Positions 1 to 7,148 are shown, counted from the stretch's first letter. The stretch is 17,726 nt of DNA from an uncultured Novosphingobium sp. (GCA_946886365.1 CAMPIM010000080.1:1-17726); one strand, 5' to 3'. Numbers and translations: made by a program. The notes: generated by a model not told the origin, from the letters alone.

Positions 1-2
1 TC

Positions 3-245
3 GATCATGTGCATGTTCGCTTCTGCTTCACTCAGCCCAAGGCGCAGGCTGAAGGGGAACGGGCAGGCGTTGCCAAGGCGATCATCCGCGACATCTGTAA
101 GCAATTTGATCAGGACAAGGTCGTGTGGGACCGGCAGAAGTTCGAGCCGAACCCGATCATCTGCGATGGTGACGGCCCGATCCCGCAGTTCCGCAAATAT
201 TATGCGCGCTACTATGCGGATCAGAGCGCGACAGTAGAGGCATAG
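3..245 (+). CDS. Rieske non-haem iron oxygenase, C-terminal fragment (partial)
   Basis: Only the last 80 residues lie in the window; the reading frame is open to the left edge and ends at TAG 243-245. The tail contains DQDKVVWDRQKFEPNP, then CDGDGPIPQFRKYYARYYA. This matches the C-terminal end of the oxygenase component of KshA-like (3-ketosteroid 9-alpha-hydroxylase) and DAF-36-like Rieske monooxygenases, where a conserved 'DGDGP..QFR.WY..FY' segment follows the catalytic domain. The Rieske [2Fe-2S] motif and the iron facial triad would lie upstream, outside the window, so the assignment rests on the tail alone. Such enzymes hydroxylate or desaturate ring carbons of steroids and related compounds, using electrons from a separate reductase. 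The gene is cut by the window edge; nothing suggests a pseudogene. The family level is fairly secure; the substrate is unknown. Confidence 0.7.
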   Translation, partial: DHVHVRFCFTQPKAQAEGERAGVAKAIIRDICKQFDQDKVVWDRQKFEPNPIICDGDGPIPQFRKYYARYYADQSATVEA

Positions 246-275
246 CGCGGATACGACCGGCTACACCCACCAGCC

Positions 276-357
276 CCGTTCGGGCTGAGCCTGTCGAAGC
301 CCTCTTCCTTCTTCAAAAAAAGAGAGTGAGGCCCTTCGACAGGCTCAGGGCGAACGG
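276..357. repeat. Long imperfect inverted repeat (REP-like hairpin)
   Basis: The left arm (276-299) and right arm (334-357) are 24 bases each and complementary at 22 positions. Both share the core CTTCGACAGGCTCA or its complement. They are separated by about 34 bases that include an A-run (315-321). I recall this core as a frequent intergenic repeat in sphingomonad genomes, so this may be a REP-type element. Lying between the Rieske gene stop and the amidase start, it could also end transcription or stabilise the upstream mRNA. The pairing is seen directly; the role is inferred. Confidence 0.75.
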
Positions 358-416
358 CGCGGGGGTAGATGATCCCCTAGGCTGTCACGCCAAAAGAACC
401 TCTTGGAGAGATAGAA

Positions 417-1922
417 ATGGACATGACACGCCGGGAAACAGTGGCAGGCGGTGCGGCGCTTGTGGGGTTGGCGGGCATTGGCAAGGCTGCGACGCCGCGT
501 TCCACTCCGCTCGACACGCACGACGCCATGGGTCTGGCTGAACTTGTCGCCAAGAAGCAGGTTTCGCCCGGCGAGTTGCTGGAGGCGGCGATCGGCAAGG
601 CGGAGGCGCTGAATCCGCGGTTCAATTTCATGGCGCAGAAACATTATGACTATGGCCGCGCTGCGATCGCCAAGGGTTTGCCGCAAGGGCCGTTTAGCGG
701 CGTTCCCTGGCTGCTAAAGGACCTGAACACCTATATTGCGGGCCTGCCGACTGAGAATGGCAGCCGCTTCTACAAGGGATACAAGCCTGAGCTAACCTCT
801 GAGCTGGTGCGGCGCATCGAGAAGGCCGGGTTCGTCATCTTCGGCAAGACGACGGTGCCGGAACTGGGCCTGACCGGGACGACCGAGAACAAGCTGACCG
901 GGGACACGCGCAACCCGTGGGACGTGAGCCGGATTACGGGCGGATCGTCAGGGGGTGCGGCGGCGGCGGTGGCTGCGGGGGTTCTGCCCGCCGCTCACGC
1001 CACTGACGGGGGTGGGTCGATCCGTATCCCGGCGTCCTGCTGTGGGCTGTTCGGATTGAAGCCCAGCCGGGGGCGCGTGCCGATGGGGCCGCCACGCACC
1101 GAAGGCTGGGGTGGACTATCAGTGCATCATGCGGTCACCCGCAGCGTTCGGGATTCCGCCGCTATTTTGGATGCGACACAGGGTCCAGAGCCGGGCGGCC
1201 GCTATGCAGCGCCGACGCCGGGCGAGACTTTCCTGTCGCAAGTCGGGAAAGCGCCGGGGCGTTTGCGGATAGCGTTGATGCTGAATGCGCCTGCTGGATC
1301 GCCCGTCGATCCGGAATGCGTGGAGGCGGCGCGCAAAGCGGCGCGGTTGTGCGAGAGCCTGGGCCATCATGTCGAGGAAGCAGCGCCCAAGTTAGACATA
1401 GCGGCGATGGGCGCGGCGAGTTTCGTGCTGATCGGTTCGTCCGTGGCTGCGGACATGATGGATCGAGCGAAGGCGACGGGCATCGCGATCGGGCCGGATG
1501 TGCTGGAGCCGATTACGCTGGGCTTTGTGGGCTATGGGCAGAAGGCGACCGGCATGGACTTTGCCCGAGCCAACAACACGCTGCAGGCAGCGGCGATTGC
1601 CATGGCGCAGTTCATGGCGAATTATGATGTGATCCTTTCGCCGACATTGGCCGCTCCGCCGCTGAAGCTGGGGCAGATCAACCTGACCCCTGATGTCGAT
1701 TTTGCGGCGTGGGGACAGCGCGCTGCTGTCTTCTCGCCCTTTACCCAGGTTGCGAACATGACCGGGCAGCCTGCCATGTCGGTGCCGCTCGCCATGTCAT
1801 CGACGGGTCTGCCGATCGGGGTGATGTTTACGGGACGCTATGGCGACGAGGCGCTGCTGTTCAGGCTTGCGGGGCAGCTGGAAAGTGCTGCGCCTTGGAA
1901 GAACAGGCGTCCGGCGATTTAG
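417..1922 (+). CDS. Amidase-signature family hydrolase with Tat-like signal
   Basis: A 501-residue amidase-signature (AS) enzyme that hydrolyses an amide bond with a Lys-cisSer-Ser triad. The triad is visible: Lys101 in PWLLKDLN, cis-Ser177 in GGSSGG (175-180) and nucleophile Ser201 in [12 protein letters not shown]. The spacing of 76 and 24 residues is close to that of fatty acid amide hydrolase. Overall it resembles the NylA-like (6-aminohexanoate cyclic dimer hydrolase) branch. The N-terminus [17 protein letters not shown] looks like a twin-arginine signal: RR at 5-6, then a hydrophobic stretch to about residue 21. Export to the periplasm is therefore likely, which is less common in the family. 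The ATG at 417 has GGAGAG at 405-410 as ribosome site; an in-frame ATG at 423 would keep the signal. It probably forms a unit with the SDR 16 bases downstream. The amide substrate is unknown. Confidence 0.88.
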   Translation: MDMTRRETVAGGAALVGLAGIGKAATPRSTPLDTHDAMGLAELVAKKQVSPGELLEAAIGKAEALNPRFNFMAQKHYDYGRAAIAKGLPQGPFSGVPWLLKDLNTYIAGLPTENGSRFYKGYKPELTSELVRRIEKAGFVIFGKTTVPELGLTGTTENKLTGDTRNPWDVSRITGGSSGGAAAAVAAGVLPAAHATDGGGSIRIPASCCGLFGLKPSRGRVPMGPPRTEGWGGLSVHHAVTRSVRDSAAILDATQGPEPGGRYAAPTPGETFLSQVGKAPGRLRIALMLNAPAGSPVDPECVEAARKAARLCESLGHHVEEAAPKLDIAAMGAASFVLIGSSVAADMMDRAKATGIAIGPDVLEPITLGFVGYGQKATGMDFARANNTLQAAAIAMAQFMANYDVILSPTLAAPPLKLGQINLTPDVDFAAWGQRAAVFSPFTQVANMTGQPAMSVPLAMSSTGLPIGVMFTGRYGDEALLFRLAGQLESAAPWKNRRPAI

Positions 1923-1938
1923 TATATTGGAGAATATG

Positions 1939-2697
1939 ATGCGCGGATTGGAAGGCAAGGCGGGGGTCGTCGCGGGCGGCGGGCGCGGTATCGGCGCGGC
2001 TACGGCGCGGCGGCTGGTGGCCGAAGGCGCATCGGTCGTGATCGGCGACATTGTCGGCGAGTGGGCGCAAGAGACCGCGCGCTCCATTCGCGAGCAGGGC
2101 GGACGGGCGATCGGCGTGGTGCTTGACGGCACGAAGGCGGCGTCTCAGGCGGCGATCGTTGAGGCCGCCTTGTCCGAGTTCGGGCGGCTCGACTTCTACC
2201 ACAGCAATCTGGCGGGCGGCACCGAAGGCGACATCGATGTGCTGAACTGTTCGGAAGAGGTGCTGGATCGGTCCTTCGCGATCAATGCCAAGAGCCATTT
2301 TCTGGCGACGCAGGCGGCGCTTCCAGTGCTGTTGGAGCGTGGGGGTGGCGCGATGATCTACACCTCCTCCGGCGCAGCGATTTCGGGCAACCCAATGCAG
2401 GTCGCCTATCCGATGACGAAGAATGCTTTACATGCGCTCGTCCGGCACGTGGCCCGCAAGTTCGGCAAGCAGGGTATACGCGCCAACGGCATTTGCCCTG
2501 GCGTGGTTTTGACTGAAGCGGTCGCCCAGCATCTGACGCAGGACTATGTGGACAATATGCTGGAGAATTTGCCTCACCGTCGCCTTGGCAAGCCCGACGA
2601 CATCGCGGGTGCGGTCGCGTTCCTTGCGTCCGACGATGGGGAATGGGTCAATGGCCAGCTCTGGCATGTGAATGGCGGATCGCTTTTGCGAGACTGA
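1939..2697 (+). CDS. Short-chain dehydrogenase/reductase (SDR), classical type
   Basis: A 252-residue Rossmann-fold oxidoreductase. The cofactor motif is GGGRGIG (13-19), and Asp37 at the end of the second strand suggests NAD(H) rather than NADP(H). The catalytic tetrad is visible as Asn116, Ser144 (YTSSGAA) and Tyr157/Lys161 (YPMTK); the usual NNAG motif is SNLAG (89-93). The C-terminal 'NGICPG' and 'NGGSLL' segments are typical of the family. The length is normal for a classical SDR. Two adjacent ATGs occur at 1936 and 1939. I chose 1939 because GGAGA at 1929-1933 then sits 5 bases away; 1936 would add one Met. The frame is open further upstream into the amidase gene, but without a ribosome site. 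It likely interconverts an alcohol and a ketone in the same pathway as its neighbours; the substrate cannot be read from the sequence. Confidence 0.88.
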   Translation: MRGLEGKAGVVAGGGRGIGAATARRLVAEGASVVIGDIVGEWAQETARSIREQGGRAIGVVLDGTKAASQAAIVEAALSEFGRLDFYHSNLAGGTEGDIDVLNCSEEVLDRSFAINAKSHFLATQAALPVLLERGGGAMIYTSSGAAISGNPMQVAYPMTKNALHALVRHVARKFGKQGIRANGICPGVVLTEAVAQHLTQDYVDNMLENLPHRRLGKPDDIAGAVAFLASDDGEWVNGQLWHVNGGSLLRD

Positions 2698-2824
2698 AGG
2701 CATGTGCCCTGCTTCCAACCCTAAGGTGGCGCTCGCGATGTTGCTGGCCGGAGGATGCGCTTTCGATTCGACCTTCTGGCCCTTTGCTGGCAAGAGCAGC
2801 GGTTGAAAGAGGTTGAGTGGGTAT

Positions 2825-3304
2825 ATGAGCGAGACGTTTGCGTTCGACGAGACGGACCGGAAGATTGTCGAACAGCTGCGGCAAAATGGCCGGGCCACCA
2901 ATCAGCAGATCGCGGAATCCCTCAACCTGATTGCTTCCACCGTTTCGACGCGCATCCGGCGGATGGAGGATGCGGGCATGCTGCGCGTTGTAGCCGTGTC
3001 CGACTTTGCGGTTCATGGCTATCATGTCCTCATCCACCTGGCGGTGCAGGTGAGTGGGCGGTCGGCATTGGACGTTGCGGAAGAACTGGCTGTATTTCCT
3101 GAAGTCTTCGCTGCGCATCTGGTGACGGGTAATTATGAGATTAGCCTGCTCCTGACGCTCCGTGACATTGATGAGCTTCCCTCACTGATCACGGATCGTT
3201 TGTCGAAGGTGCGGGGAATAAGATCGATGACACCCGCGATTGGGCTCGACATTGTCCGCTATGGCCTGGATACGGCTCCCATCGATCGCAGGAGGCTTGC
3301 ATGA
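2825..3304 (+). CDS. Lrp/AsnC-family transcriptional regulator (first of a pair)
   Basis: A 159-residue feast/famine regulator. Residues 7-18 (FDETDRKIVEQL) open the winged helix-turn-helix, whose recognition helix is in LIASTVSTRIRRMEDAGM (about 34-51). The C-terminal part (about 66-148) fits the RAM/AsnC ligand-binding domain, with VTGNYEISLLL as its core strand. Family members bind DNA as dimers or octamers and respond to amino acids or other small molecules. The start is the ATG at 2825; a TTG at 2813 directly behind AAAGAGG is the alternative and adds MSGY. The gene overlaps the next Lrp gene by ATGA (3301-3304), so the two are translationally coupled and could form hetero-oligomers. The 127 bases between the SDR and this gene show no gene or clear hairpin. 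Confidence 0.88.
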   Translation: MSETFAFDETDRKIVEQLRQNGRATNQQIAESLNLIASTVSTRIRRMEDAGMLRVVAVSDFAVHGYHVLIHLAVQVSGRSALDVAEELAVFPEVFAAHLVTGNYEISLLLTLRDIDELPSLITDRLSKVRGIRSMTPAIGLDIVRYGLDTAPIDRRRLA

Positions 3305-3786
3305 GGAGGCCGGACCTCGACGAGCTGGATCACCAGCTAATCGACATATTGGCGCAGGACGCGCGCGTGTCCAACCGCAAGATCGCGGCCGATCTGGGCG
3401 TGAATGAGGGCACGGTCAGGGGCCGCATCAAGCGGTTGCAGCAGGAAAAGCTGATCGCTTTCACCGCCCTGACGGGGTTGAAGCTGGAGAAGGCGACCAA
3501 TGTGGCTTTCGTCGCGGTGCAGGCGGATGTCAGCCATGTCCGCCAGATCGCGCGTGACATCGCGCATATACCGCTGGTCAAGGCCGTGATGATCACATTG
3601 GGGCCGTGCAACATCATGGCTACGTGCCTGTATGATGACCTCGACAACCTTCACAAGATGGCGTCGGGGCAGATTCTGTCGATGGAGGGGGTAAATCACG
3701 TCGAAACCTCCCTGGCGGTCAGGACTGTGAAGTTCAGCAACCGCGTAGTTCGGATCACGGACGCGCAGACGGTCAGCAGCTTGTAA
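3301..3786 (+). CDS. Lrp/AsnC-family transcriptional regulator (second of a pair)
   Basis: A 161-residue Lrp-type protein. The N-terminal winged HTH begins with LDELDHQLIDILAQDARVS, and the recognition helix lies in NEGTVRGRIKRLQQEKLI (about 35-52). The C-terminal half is a RAM domain in which the usual G-x-x-D/Y strand reads LGPCNIMATCLYDD, so the effector pocket differs from that of its partner. It begins within the stop of the first Lrp gene (ATGA). The two proteins are clearly different in sequence rather than a recent duplication. The 226-base spacer that follows holds a symmetric AT-rich site, and the acyl-CoA dehydrogenase operon starts next, making that operon the likely target. This is inferred from position. 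Confidence 0.88.
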   Translation: MRRPDLDELDHQLIDILAQDARVSNRKIAADLGVNEGTVRGRIKRLQQEKLIAFTALTGLKLEKATNVAFVAVQADVSHVRQIARDIAHIPLVKAVMITLGPCNIMATCLYDDLDNLHKMASGQILSMEGVNHVETSLAVRTVKFSNRVVRITDAQTVSSL

Positions 3787-3808
3787 GGTTCAAGTGAACA
3801 GTTAAATT

Positions 3809-3834
3809 CGGAATTTAAATATTTTCAAATTCCG
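3809..3834. promoter_or_regulatory. AT-rich inverted repeat, candidate Lrp operator
   Basis: CGGAATTT (3809-3816) and AAATTCCG (3827-3834) are perfect 8-base inverted arms separated by a 10-base AT-only-but-one spacer. The left arm also overlaps a near-palindrome, AAATTCGGAATTT (3804-3816). Lrp/AsnC proteins commonly bind AT-rich imperfect palindromes, and the site lies between the Lrp pair and the acyl-CoA dehydrogenase operon. A weak promoter-like pair follows: TTGAAA at 3846 and TATAGC at 3867, with a short 15-base spacer. Nothing else is recognisable in the 3787-4012 spacer. Function is inferred. Confidence 0.45.
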
Positions 3835-4012
3835 CATATGAGCGCTTGAAAAGGAAAATGACCTCATATAGCAGGATGTGAGCGGCGTTTGGCAGTATAT
3901 GGCTGCCGATCGTCAATGGCAGGAGAGAGCCGCCGCGTCATTGGATGGCTGATGTCTCGACCGTTGGGTGTCGGGGCAAGGATCTCCGCCAGCATATTTA
4001 AAGGCGGCCGAG

Positions 4013-5071
4013 ATGGAATTCGCATTTACCGACGAACAACAAATGATCGCGGAGACGGCGCGCAGCTTCTTCGCGGAGAATGCCACCAGCGAGCGTACGC
4101 GCAAGGCGATGGCGGGCGACGGCATCGATCGGGCGCTTTGGCAGGCTTTCTGTCAGGAACTGGGGCTCTCCGGCATCGGACTTCCGGAAAGCGCTGGCGG
4201 TGCGGGCCTAGGCATGGTGGAGCTGGCGATCATCGCTGAGGCGGCAGGCGCTCAGGTGGCGGCATTGCCTATGCTGAGCAGCTTGGCGCAGGCTGCGCAG
4301 GCCATCGCAGCTGGCGGTGACTCGGAGCAGCAGGACCAGTGGCTACCGCGCCTGATCTCTGGAGAGGCGATCGGTGGTTATTTCTATGGCGCGGACATTC
4401 AGTCGGATGGCGACCGGCTGACGGGCGGATCGCGTTTCGTCGCCCACGGCGCCTGTGCGGACATGTTTGTGGTGACGAACATACGGCAGGTCTGGATTGT
4501 CCGCGCGGATGCGCCCGGCGTGAGGGTGACGAGCCAAACGAGCATGGACCAGACCCGGCCCTTGGCTCATGTGCGGCTGGACAATGTGGCGGGCGAGCGG
4601 CTTGCCGATCCGGAAGCTGCGCTGGCCGCTGTCCATCGCGCTGGGTTCATCGCGGCGGCTGCGGAGGCGCTGGGCGGCGCGCAGGCGTGCCTCGACCGGA
4701 CTGTTGACTATTCCAAGGAGCGTATCCAGTTCGGTCGGCCGATCGGGTCTTTCCAAGCCTATAAGCACAGGCTGGCGGACATGATGGTGGAGATCGAGCA
4801 GGCCCGGTCGGCGGTATATTGGGCCGCCTGCGCCGTGGATGAGGGCGCTGAGGAGGCGGAGATGGCCATTCATGCCGCCAAATCCTTTGCCACCGACACC
4901 TATTTCCGCTGCGCCGGTGATATGATCCAGCTGCACGGCGGTATCGGTTTCACCTGGGAGCATGACGCGCATCTGTTTTTCAAGCGCGCCCGTGCGCTTC
5001 AGACGATGCTTGGCAACAACGTCTGGCATCGTGAGAAGATCGCCATGATGATTCTGGGAGAAGCGGCATGA
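4013..5071 (+). CDS. Acyl-CoA dehydrogenase, smaller subunit of a likely heteromeric pair
   Basis: A 352-residue flavoprotein-family acyl-CoA dehydrogenase, shorter than the usual ~380. It begins MEFAFTDEQQMIAETARSFF and shows the C-terminal signatures YSKERIQFGRPIGSFQAYKH and LHGGIGFTWEHDAHLFFKRA. The middle domain lacks the classical flavin segment seen in its neighbour (C/T-x-x-x-SEP-x-AGSD); here it reads GYFYGADIQ, so it may be degenerate for flavin binding. Adjacent, dissimilar short and long dehydrogenase genes are typical of alpha2beta2 enzymes such as ChsE1-ChsE2 (FadE28-FadE29) of steroid side-chain breakdown. The ATG at 4013 is preceded by AAAGG at 4000-4004; an upstream in-frame start at 3968 lacks such a site. 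The gene overlaps the next by ATGA (5068-5071), consistent with equal expression of two subunits. Confidence 0.88.
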   Translation: MEFAFTDEQQMIAETARSFFAENATSERTRKAMAGDGIDRALWQAFCQELGLSGIGLPESAGGAGLGMVELAIIAEAAGAQVAALPMLSSLAQAAQAIAAGGDSEQQDQWLPRLISGEAIGGYFYGADIQSDGDRLTGGSRFVAHGACADMFVVTNIRQVWIVRADAPGVRVTSQTSMDQTRPLAHVRLDNVAGERLADPEAALAAVHRAGFIAAAAEALGGAQACLDRTVDYSKERIQFGRPIGSFQAYKHRLADMMVEIEQARSAVYWAACAVDEGAEEAEMAIHAAKSFATDTYFRCAGDMIQLHGGIGFTWEHDAHLFFKRARALQTMLGNNVWHREKIAMMILGEAA

Positions 5072-6246
5072 AACTCGGATTTTCCCCAGAAGAAGAACTG
5101 TTCCGGAAGGAGTGCGCCGACTGGCTGAATGGCCAGATGGCGGGCGAATTTCGCGACATCAAGGGCATCACCAAGCTGACCGGCAGACCGGAACGGCGGA
5201 AGGAGTGGGAGCAACAGCTTGCCGCGCATCGCTGGTCCTGCATCGGTTGGCCCTCGCGATGGGGCGGGCGCAACGCGACATTGGCGCAGCAGGTGATCTT
5301 TGCCGAGGAATATGCCCGGGCGGGTGTTCCGGGGCGCGTCAACCATATCGGCATCGAGCTTGCTGGTCCCACAATCCTGACATTCGGCACCGAGGAGCAG
5401 AAGCAGCGCTTTCTGCCCGGCATTGCGGGCGGCAAGACCATTTTCTGCCAGGGCTTTTCCGAGCCCAATGCCGGTTCGGACCTTGCCAGCGTGCGGACGA
5501 AGGCGCGGCTTGAAGACGGCGAATGGGTGGTGAACGGCCAGAAGATCTGGACGAGCCTTGCCCATATTTCCGACTGGATCTTCGTTGTGACGCGTACGGA
5601 AGAGGGATCGCAGGGGCCGAAGGGCCTCACCTTCCTGATGATGCCGATCGATCAGCCGGGTATCGAGATACGCGGTATCCGCCAGATCAATGGTGATGCG
5701 GAGTTCAACGAAACCTTCTTCACTGACGCGCGGTGTCCGGCCGACAGCCTGATCGGCGCGGTGGGCGATGGGTGGCGGATCGCGATGGGCCTGCTGGCCT
5801 TTGAGCGGGGCGTGTCGACGCTGGGTCAGCAAATGGGGTTCCGCAATGAACTTGACGAGATCATCGCGGCGGCCAAGGCCAATGGAGCAGCGAATGATCC
5901 CTTGATCCGTCAGCGCCTCGCCAAAGCGGAAGTGGGCCTGCGCCTGATGCGGTATGGCGCGTTGCGCATGTTGTCGCAAACTGATCATTCCAAGATCGAT
6001 GGCGCGGCGCTGACCTACAAGATTCAGTGGGCCAGCTGGCGCCGCGACCTTGGGGAACTCGCCATGGACGTGCTGGGCCAAGTCGGCGAAATCAGCGATC
6101 ATGCCGAATATGAATGGGATACGCTGCCTAACCTGTTCCTCTTCTCTCGGGCCGACACCATTTACGGTGGCACCAACCAGATTCAGCGCAACCTGATCGC
6201 GGAGCGGGGGCTGGGCCTGCCGCGTGAACCGCGCGGGAACGCCTGA
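5068..6246 (+). CDS. Acyl-CoA dehydrogenase, larger subunit, catalytic base at the helix-G position
   Basis: A 392-residue acyl-CoA dehydrogenase that introduces an alpha-beta double bond into an acyl-CoA. The flavin/substrate signature is clear: FCQGFSEPNAGSDLASVRT (126-144) and WVVNGQKIWTSLAH (153-166). The C-terminal motif reads IYGGTNQIQRN (365-375), so Gly367 replaces the glutamate that is the catalytic base of medium-chain enzymes. A glutamate is present instead at Glu246 in AFERGVS, the position used by isovaleryl- and long-chain acyl-CoA dehydrogenases. It is therefore probably active, with the alternative base, and is the likely catalytic half of the pair. Together with the preceding subunit it probably acts on a branched or cyclic acyl-CoA. 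Good family confidence; the substrate is inferred from the paired arrangement only. Confidence 0.9.
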   Translation: MKLGFSPEEELFRKECADWLNGQMAGEFRDIKGITKLTGRPERRKEWEQQLAAHRWSCIGWPSRWGGRNATLAQQVIFAEEYARAGVPGRVNHIGIELAGPTILTFGTEEQKQRFLPGIAGGKTIFCQGFSEPNAGSDLASVRTKARLEDGEWVVNGQKIWTSLAHISDWIFVVTRTEEGSQGPKGLTFLMMPIDQPGIEIRGIRQINGDAEFNETFFTDARCPADSLIGAVGDGWRIAMGLLAFERGVSTLGQQMGFRNELDEIIAAAKANGAANDPLIRQRLAKAEVGLRLMRYGALRMLSQTDHSKIDGAALTYKIQWASWRRDLGELAMDVLGQVGEISDHAEYEWDTLPNLFLFSRADTIYGGTNQIQRNLIAERGLGLPREPRGNA

Positions 6247-6249
6247 ACG

Positions 6250-6675
6250 GTGGAGGAGGAAGATGCCTTCGAGCGATTGAAGAACCTGCCGCCGCGGGGA
6301 CATCATGCATTGCTGGGCATCTATAATGTCGATCATGGACCGGACTGGGCGGAACTGGCTTGCCCTTTCGCTCCCGGGTTTCTCATGGATGCGGACGCTG
6401 GCCTGGTATCGTCCGGCCCCATCATTTCGCTAGTCGATGCGGCAGCAGGTTCCGCCATCATCGCGCGCACGCGCCAGTGGCGGGGGATGGCTACGCTTGA
6501 CCTGCATATCGATTATCTGCGGCCAGCAAGGGCAGGGCACAGCCTTTATGCGCGCGCCCATTGCCATCATTTAACGCGCAAGGTCGCTTTCACCCGTTGT
6601 GACGTTCATGATGGTGACCCAAAGGCGCCGATCGCCACGGCAACCGCCAGCTTCTTCTTCACGGACGAGTCATGA
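6250..6675 (+). CDS. Hotdog-fold thioesterase, PaaI-like (first of a pair)
   Basis: A 141-residue single hotdog-domain protein. The central helix segment is SSGPIISLVDAAAGSAI (54-70), where PaaI-type enzymes usually have HGG followed by an acidic residue; here the His-Gly-Gly is Ser-Gly-Pro, and Asp63 is the likely acidic residue. The strand TLDLHIDYLRPARAG (82-96) is the usual PaaI motif. Such enzymes cleave acyl-CoA thioesters, so it may release CoA from an intermediate made by the dehydrogenase pair. The proposed GTG start at 6250 lies only one codon beyond the TGA of the previous gene and in the same frame. A strong ribosome-like sequence (GGAGGAGGAAG, 6252-6262) lies inside the gene, so the exact start is uncertain. 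It overlaps the next gene by ATGA. Confidence 0.8.
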   Translation: MEEEDAFERLKNLPPRGHHALLGIYNVDHGPDWAELACPFAPGFLMDADAGLVSSGPIISLVDAAAGSAIIARTRQWRGMATLDLHIDYLRPARAGHSLYARAHCHHLTRKVAFTRCDVHDGDPKAPIATATASFFFTDES

Positions 6676-7043
6676 TCGTTCGCACCCCCTATGCGCAGAT
6701 GCTGGGCATCCGGAGCGTTGCGCTGGATGGCGAAACGGCCGTCCTCATGATGCCCGCTGCTCCGTCGCTCGAAGGGCGGTCGGGGTTTCTATATGGCGGC
6801 GTCATTGCCAGCCTGCTGGAACTCGCATGTCTTGAGGCCGTCGCGCAGGATCGGAGGGAGCCTTGGCCCAAACCGATCAACATGTCTTTCGACTTCCTGC
6901 GCGGTGGGCTGATGGTGGACAGCTATGCGCAGGCCCGGCTCATCCGTGTGGGGCGAAGGGTGGTGAACGCCGATGCCGTTTGCTGGCAGGCGGATCGGGA
7001 CAAGCCCATCGCGACGGGTCGCATGCACCTGCTGCTGGACTGA
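6672..7043 (+). CDS. Hotdog-fold thioesterase-like protein (second of a pair)
   Basis: A 123-residue hotdog-fold protein and last gene of the operon. The conserved helix segment FLYGGVIASLLELACLEA (39-56) resembles PaaI-type LHGG...E, with Tyr41 in place of His and Glu50 as the candidate catalytic acid. The strand INMSFDFLRGG (69-79) follows. The ATG overlaps the stop of the previous gene (ATGA, 6672-6675), so the two hotdog proteins are translationally coupled and may form a heteromer. Hotdog proteins include thioesterases, dehydratases (MaoC-like) and non-enzymatic acyl-CoA binders; the missing histidine leaves activity open. Downstream, 7044-7217 carries no convincing gene; it holds a perfect 12-base palindrome and the leader of the SWIB gene. 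Confidence 0.8.
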   Translation: MIVRTPYAQMLGIRSVALDGETAVLMMPAAPSLEGRSGFLYGGVIASLLELACLEAVAQDRREPWPKPINMSFDFLRGGLMVDSYAQARLIRVGRRVVNADAVCWQADRDKPIATGRMHLLLD

Positions 7044-7136
7044 AGCAAAGGGCGCAGGGCGGCACGGGCGGTCGACCAAAACCGCCTGGCGAGTGGGATG
7101 CTTATGTGGCCGATGCCGCGAGAAAGGAGCCTTGAT

Positions 7137-7148
7137 TGTCATATGACA
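7137..7148. promoter_or_regulatory. Perfect 12-base palindrome, candidate operator
   Basis: TGTCATATGACA reads the same on both strands. It lies 70 bases upstream of the SWIB gene start and 94 bases after the hotdog operon. A second short palindrome, ATGATCAT, is at 7178-7185. Perfect 12-mers of this sort are typical of sites for dimeric repressors, but no specific regulator can be named. The only direct observation is the symmetry. Confidence 0.35.

Noticed and set aside
3..245. Rieske fragment as a broken pseudogene
   Set aside because: The frame is open to the window edge with an intact conserved tail; the truncation is simply the window boundary.
3889..4239. Plus-strand frame of 116 codons in the spacer before the dehydrogenase operon
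   Set aside because: Over half lies inside the dehydrogenase gene in another frame, the start has no ribosome site, and the sequence shows no domain.
4343..5029. Minus-strand open frame of 228 codons opposite the smaller acyl-CoA dehydrogenase
   Set aside because: Antisense shadow of a well-supported gene; no motif seen.
4999..6336. Long minus-strand open frame (445 codons) across the larger acyl-CoA dehydrogenase gene
   Set aside because: It is antisense to a gene with clear family motifs; the translated sequence is Arg/Pro/His-rich without any recognisable domain, as expected of a GC-rich shadow frame.
6863..7135. Plus-strand frame that extends beyond the second hotdog gene
   Set aside because: Most of it overlaps the hotdog gene in another frame, and the extra tail has no recognisable domain or own start site.
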